Assembly (NCBI RefSeq): GCF_004341105.1
Contig: NZ_SLZK01000011.1
Coordinates: 62,001-126,000, forward strand
Length of the DNA stretch: 64,000 nt
From: Rhizobium sp. BK418
GTDB taxonomy: Bacteria > Pseudomonadota > Alphaproteobacteria > Rhizobiales > Rhizobiaceae
Direction of reading: 5' to 3'
In this document: positions 61,919 to 64,000 of the stretch, in pieces
How the letters are laid out: every line of letters begins with the position of its first letter
Numbering within the stretch: position 1 is the first letter of the stretch
The notes under the pieces: generated by a model
What the model saw: only the letters and a program-made list of their open reading frames with translations
What the model was told of the DNA's origin: nothing
The model's database searches: none
Program-made: the position numbers and the translations under genes

Positions 61919-62848
61919 TCAATCCTTTCCGCCGGTCGAGACTTCGCGCCCCGCATGGCCTGGCGTTTCGGGTTGCGGACCGGGGCCCCGTGGGATCGCC
62001 TGACGAACGATGTCGTCAAACAGCCCTGGATCCTGCACCCGGTATGTGGCTTGCTCGACACGCTGGCTCTGCTGCATCAGCGCCTTAAAGCTGTCGCGGT
62101 CGAGGATTGCCTCGCCCGACCTGATGCGATCGAACCAGGATGTGAAGTCGGCCGTCGGGAGACTGGAGACGTCGAATTGCATGTCGGAGAACCCGTCTCC
62201 GGAAAATTGTGCCGATATGCCCCACATGGTTTCGGGGTGGTCCGCCTGCAGATGAAGCTGGGACACCATGCCTGGCATTGCGTAGATCATCGATCCAAGC
62301 CGAGGGACGAAAAACGCGTTGAAGACGCTCGTTGAGGTGATGGAGAAATGAACAGGCCGGCCGGACGGCACGACAAGTCGGTTGATGCTTGCAACGCCTT
62401 GCTCCGGGTAAATGAACAACCATTTCCAATCGAGCGAGACGACCTGCACTTCGAGCGGCGGTGAATTTGAGGGGAGCGGCCGAAACGGGTCCAGCCGATG
62501 CGACCCGATCCAAATAAGGCCGCCGATGAACATGATTGTGAGGATCGGAATCGACCAGACCACCGCTTCGATCCGACCCGAATACGACCAATAGGGCAGA
62601 TAGTCTGCGCTCGTGTTGGAGGCGCGATAGTGCCACGCCATCCAGAAGGCGAGGACAATGGTTGGCACCACGATCGCCAGCATGACAGCCGTCGCGTCCA
62701 GAAGGATCGCCGCATTGCCGCGACCAACCGGGCCGGCGGGATTGAGGATATTCAATGAGCAGGAAGACAGGGCTAAGGAAATAAGGCAGGGGACGCAGTG
62801 GCGCGCGGCGCGACATATCCATCGCCTAGGCAGATCGAAAGCAGTCAT
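61919..62848 (-). CDS. cyoA: cytochrome bo3 quinol oxidase subunit II
   Basis: 309 residues. Lipoprotein-type signal (LISLALSSCS), two membrane helices (AVMLAIVVPTIVLAFWMAWH, VVWSIPILTIMFIGGLIWIG) and a periplasmic cupredoxin-like domain without the Cu-A ligands (VVSLDWKWLFIYPEQGVASI, ADHPETMWGISAQFSGDGFS), as expected for a quinol oxidase. GAGGGA 7 bp upstream. First gene of cyoABCD; promoter box 26 bp before the ATG. Confidence 0.95.
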   Translation of the reverse strand: MTAFDLPRRWICRAARHCVPCLISLALSSCSLNILNPAGPVGRGNAAILLDATAVMLAIVVPTIVLAFWMAWHYRASNTSADYLPYWSYSGRIEAVVWSIPILTIMFIGGLIWIGSHRLDPFRPLPSNSPPLEVQVVSLDWKWLFIYPEQGVASINRLVVPSGRPVHFSITSTSVFNAFFVPRLGSMIYAMPGMVSQLHLQADHPETMWGISAQFSGDGFSDMQFDVSSLPTADFTSWFDRIRSGEAILDRDSFKALMQQSQRVEQATYRVQDPGLFDDIVRQAIPRGPGPQPETPGHAGREVSTGGKD

Positions 62849-62874
62849 GCGCTGTCCCTCGGTTGAGGCCGCCG

Positions 62875-62899
62875 AACCGGCCGAGCGCGGAAATGTTCC
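62875..62899 (-). promoter_or_regulatory. EcfG-type promoter, GGAAC-N16-GGTT
   Basis: 26 bp before the cyoA start codon; would place the oxidase operon in the stress regulon. Confidence 0.55.
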
Positions 62900-63263
62900 A
62901 ACGGGCTTTGTTTTTCATTCTGCCGAATGCACTCATCAATGCGTTGGAAGAGCCTTAGCAGGCCGCTGCACGTGGCTTGCCTCCATGGGTTTCCCGCCGC
63001 TCCCATTTGCCTCGGAATCGGCAGGTCGAAGTAATCAGCAGAAACGAAGCACAACCGCGGCTGTCGCCGTGGCAGGTCGGGCAGCCGAACCTGGTGTAGA
63101 GGCGATTGCCCGGCTCGGCGCATAGGCCATGTTCTCATAGGGCACCGATACAGCAGGTTCGGCACGCGGCTGCCAGAGGGCGCCGAGCAGCGGACCGGGC
63201 ACAGGCTGCGCCATGCCGGGAAAGCGTCACGAGCAGCCAACGCCGACCCACCATCTGCATCGA
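62900..63263. other. intergenic upstream of the cyo promoter
   Basis: No gene recognised between the cyo promoter and the stop of the molybdopterin oxidoreductase gene. Confidence 0.4.
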
Positions 63264-64000
63264 TCATTTCGCCTGGCGTTGCTCCGTCGAGGCTGTCAAT
63301 CGCACTGGCAACAGCTTGTAGGAGGGGGTCTTGGCCTTGGGATCGTGATGGTCCACCGGGAACAGCGGATTGGCCTCCGGATAGTAGGCAGCGCACGATC
63401 CTGAGGGGATTTGATAGGGAACGAGAGCAAAACCCTCGCTGCGGCGCAGCTGCTGCCCATCTAGGGCGGTCGTCAGGTCGACGAGGTCGCCGGCGGCGAA
63501 GCCGAGACGCTGTATGTCGGCCTCGTTGACGAAGACAACGCGCCGAGTGCCCTTGATTCCCCGATACCGGTCGGTAAAGCCGTAGATCGTCGTGTTGAAT
63601 TGATCGTTGGATCGCAATGTCAGGAGATTGAATATATCCTCGGTGCCGGCCGTTACGCCCAGTTCAGGAAAAAGCCGTGGTGGTGTGATGAAGTTTGCCT
63701 TGCCGTTGGGCGTCGTCCACTTGCGTTCACGTGCCGGGACCGATCTCGGGATGCCGCCCGGCTGGAATATCTTCTGGTTGAAGTCTTTGAAGGTCTCCGG
63801 ATAGGTCTGCTCGATGGCATCGCGGATGCGGGCGTAATCGCTGACCCAGCCATCCCAATCGACGCTGCCCCGACGCAGGCTTGCCTTGGCAATGCCCGCA
63901 ATGATCGCCGGCTCGGACAGAAGGTGAGGGCTTGCAGGCTTGGCGCGACCGCGCGAACCGTGAAAATGGGCCGTGGAGCTTTCCATGGACACGGCTTGCG
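63264..64000 (-). CDS. molybdopterin oxidoreductase, FdhF/YdeP family (partial)
   Basis: The last 245 residues; the frame is open to the window edge, so the start is outside. Segments such as GRAKPASPHLLSEPAIIAGI, RKWTTPNGKANFITP, LTLRSNDQFNTTIYGFTDRY, GTRRVVFVNEADIQRLGFAA and PSGSCAAYYPEANPLFPVDH match the C-terminal, cofactor-binding part of formate-dehydrogenase-H-like YdeP proteins. Substrate unknown; E. coli YdeP is linked to acid resistance. The MOSC gene at 38.9 kb might relate. Confidence 0.88.
   Translation of the reverse strand, partial: QAVSMESSTAHFHGSRGRAKPASPHLLSEPAIIAGIAKASLRRGSVDWDGWVSDYARIRDAIEQTYPETFKDFNQKIFQPGGIPRSVPARERKWTTPNGKANFITPPRLFPELGVTAGTEDIFNLLTLRSNDQFNTTIYGFTDRYRGIKGTRRVVFVNEADIQRLGFAAGDLVDLTTALDGQQLRRSEGFALVPYQIPSGSCAAYYPEANPLFPVDHHDPKAKTPSYKLLPVRLTASTEQRQAK

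Noticed and set aside
61068-62003. 311-codon plus-strand frame opposite cyoB
   Set aside because: Antisense to a highly conserved oxidase gene; composition dictated by the opposite strand.
1-64000. tRNA, rRNA, insertion sequences and integrase attachment sites
   Set aside because: No cloverleaf, rRNA-like segment, transposase or integrase motif was recognised on reading; a dedicated search could still find short ones.

Overview
The window looks like a piece of a Rhizobiaceae genome (Rhizobium, Sinorhizobium or Agrobacterium type, perhaps a large plasmid or chromid). It is GC-rich. It carries an imuA-imuB-dnaE2 mutasome, two Ku genes beside two LigD-type ligases, many small rhizobial stress proteins, and a GAAC-N7-GAAC LexA box of the alphaproteobacterial type. 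I saw no rRNA, tRNA, CRISPR array or intact transposase.

The most striking feature is regulatory. About 28 transcription units are preceded, in the right orientation and mostly 24-36 bp before the start codon, by a GGAAC-N16/17-NGTT element. This is the promoter type of the alphaproteobacterial general stress sigma factor (EcfG, called RpoE2 in Sinorhizobium). The window therefore reads as a general-stress-response island. The sigma factor and its PhyR/NepR switch are not in the window.

Layout. 0-8.6 kb: small proteins, a CPA2-type antiporter with C-terminal stress domains, an HWE-kinase remnant, a hybrid histidine kinase, an HD hydrolase and a DUF2934-receiver fusion. 8.6-15.7 kb: small stress proteins, two paralogous low-affinity iron permease-like proteins, a YidB-like protein, an operon of low-complexity exported proteins, and an MscS channel. 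16-22.8 kb: treY, two receiver proteins, and a zinc alcohol dehydrogenase with a membrane partner. 22.9-38.8 kb: DNA repair, with an SRAP protein next to a degenerate SRAP paralogue, dinB, ligD, a ku-ku-ligase operon, and LexA-controlled imuA-imuB-dnaE2. 38.9-48 kb: MOSC protein, phosphoesterase, a predicted C-rich-loop sRNA, ferritin-like protein, topoisomerase IB, manganese catalase and a serine hydrolase. 48-58.5 kb: many tiny proteins, malQ, an orphan nuoB, a DUF892 protein and a GS39-like SDR. 58.6-64 kb: cyoABCD, itself behind a stress-type promoter, and the 3' part of a molybdopterin oxidoreductase gene running off the edge.

Together the genes describe stationary-phase, oxidative, osmotic and DNA-damage survival: peroxide removal, trehalose synthesis from glucan, envelope and osmotic proteins, end joining, translesion synthesis and an alternative quinol oxidase. 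Several small genes (24-62 codons) were found by reading the sequence and are supported by ribosome binding sites and promoter boxes.
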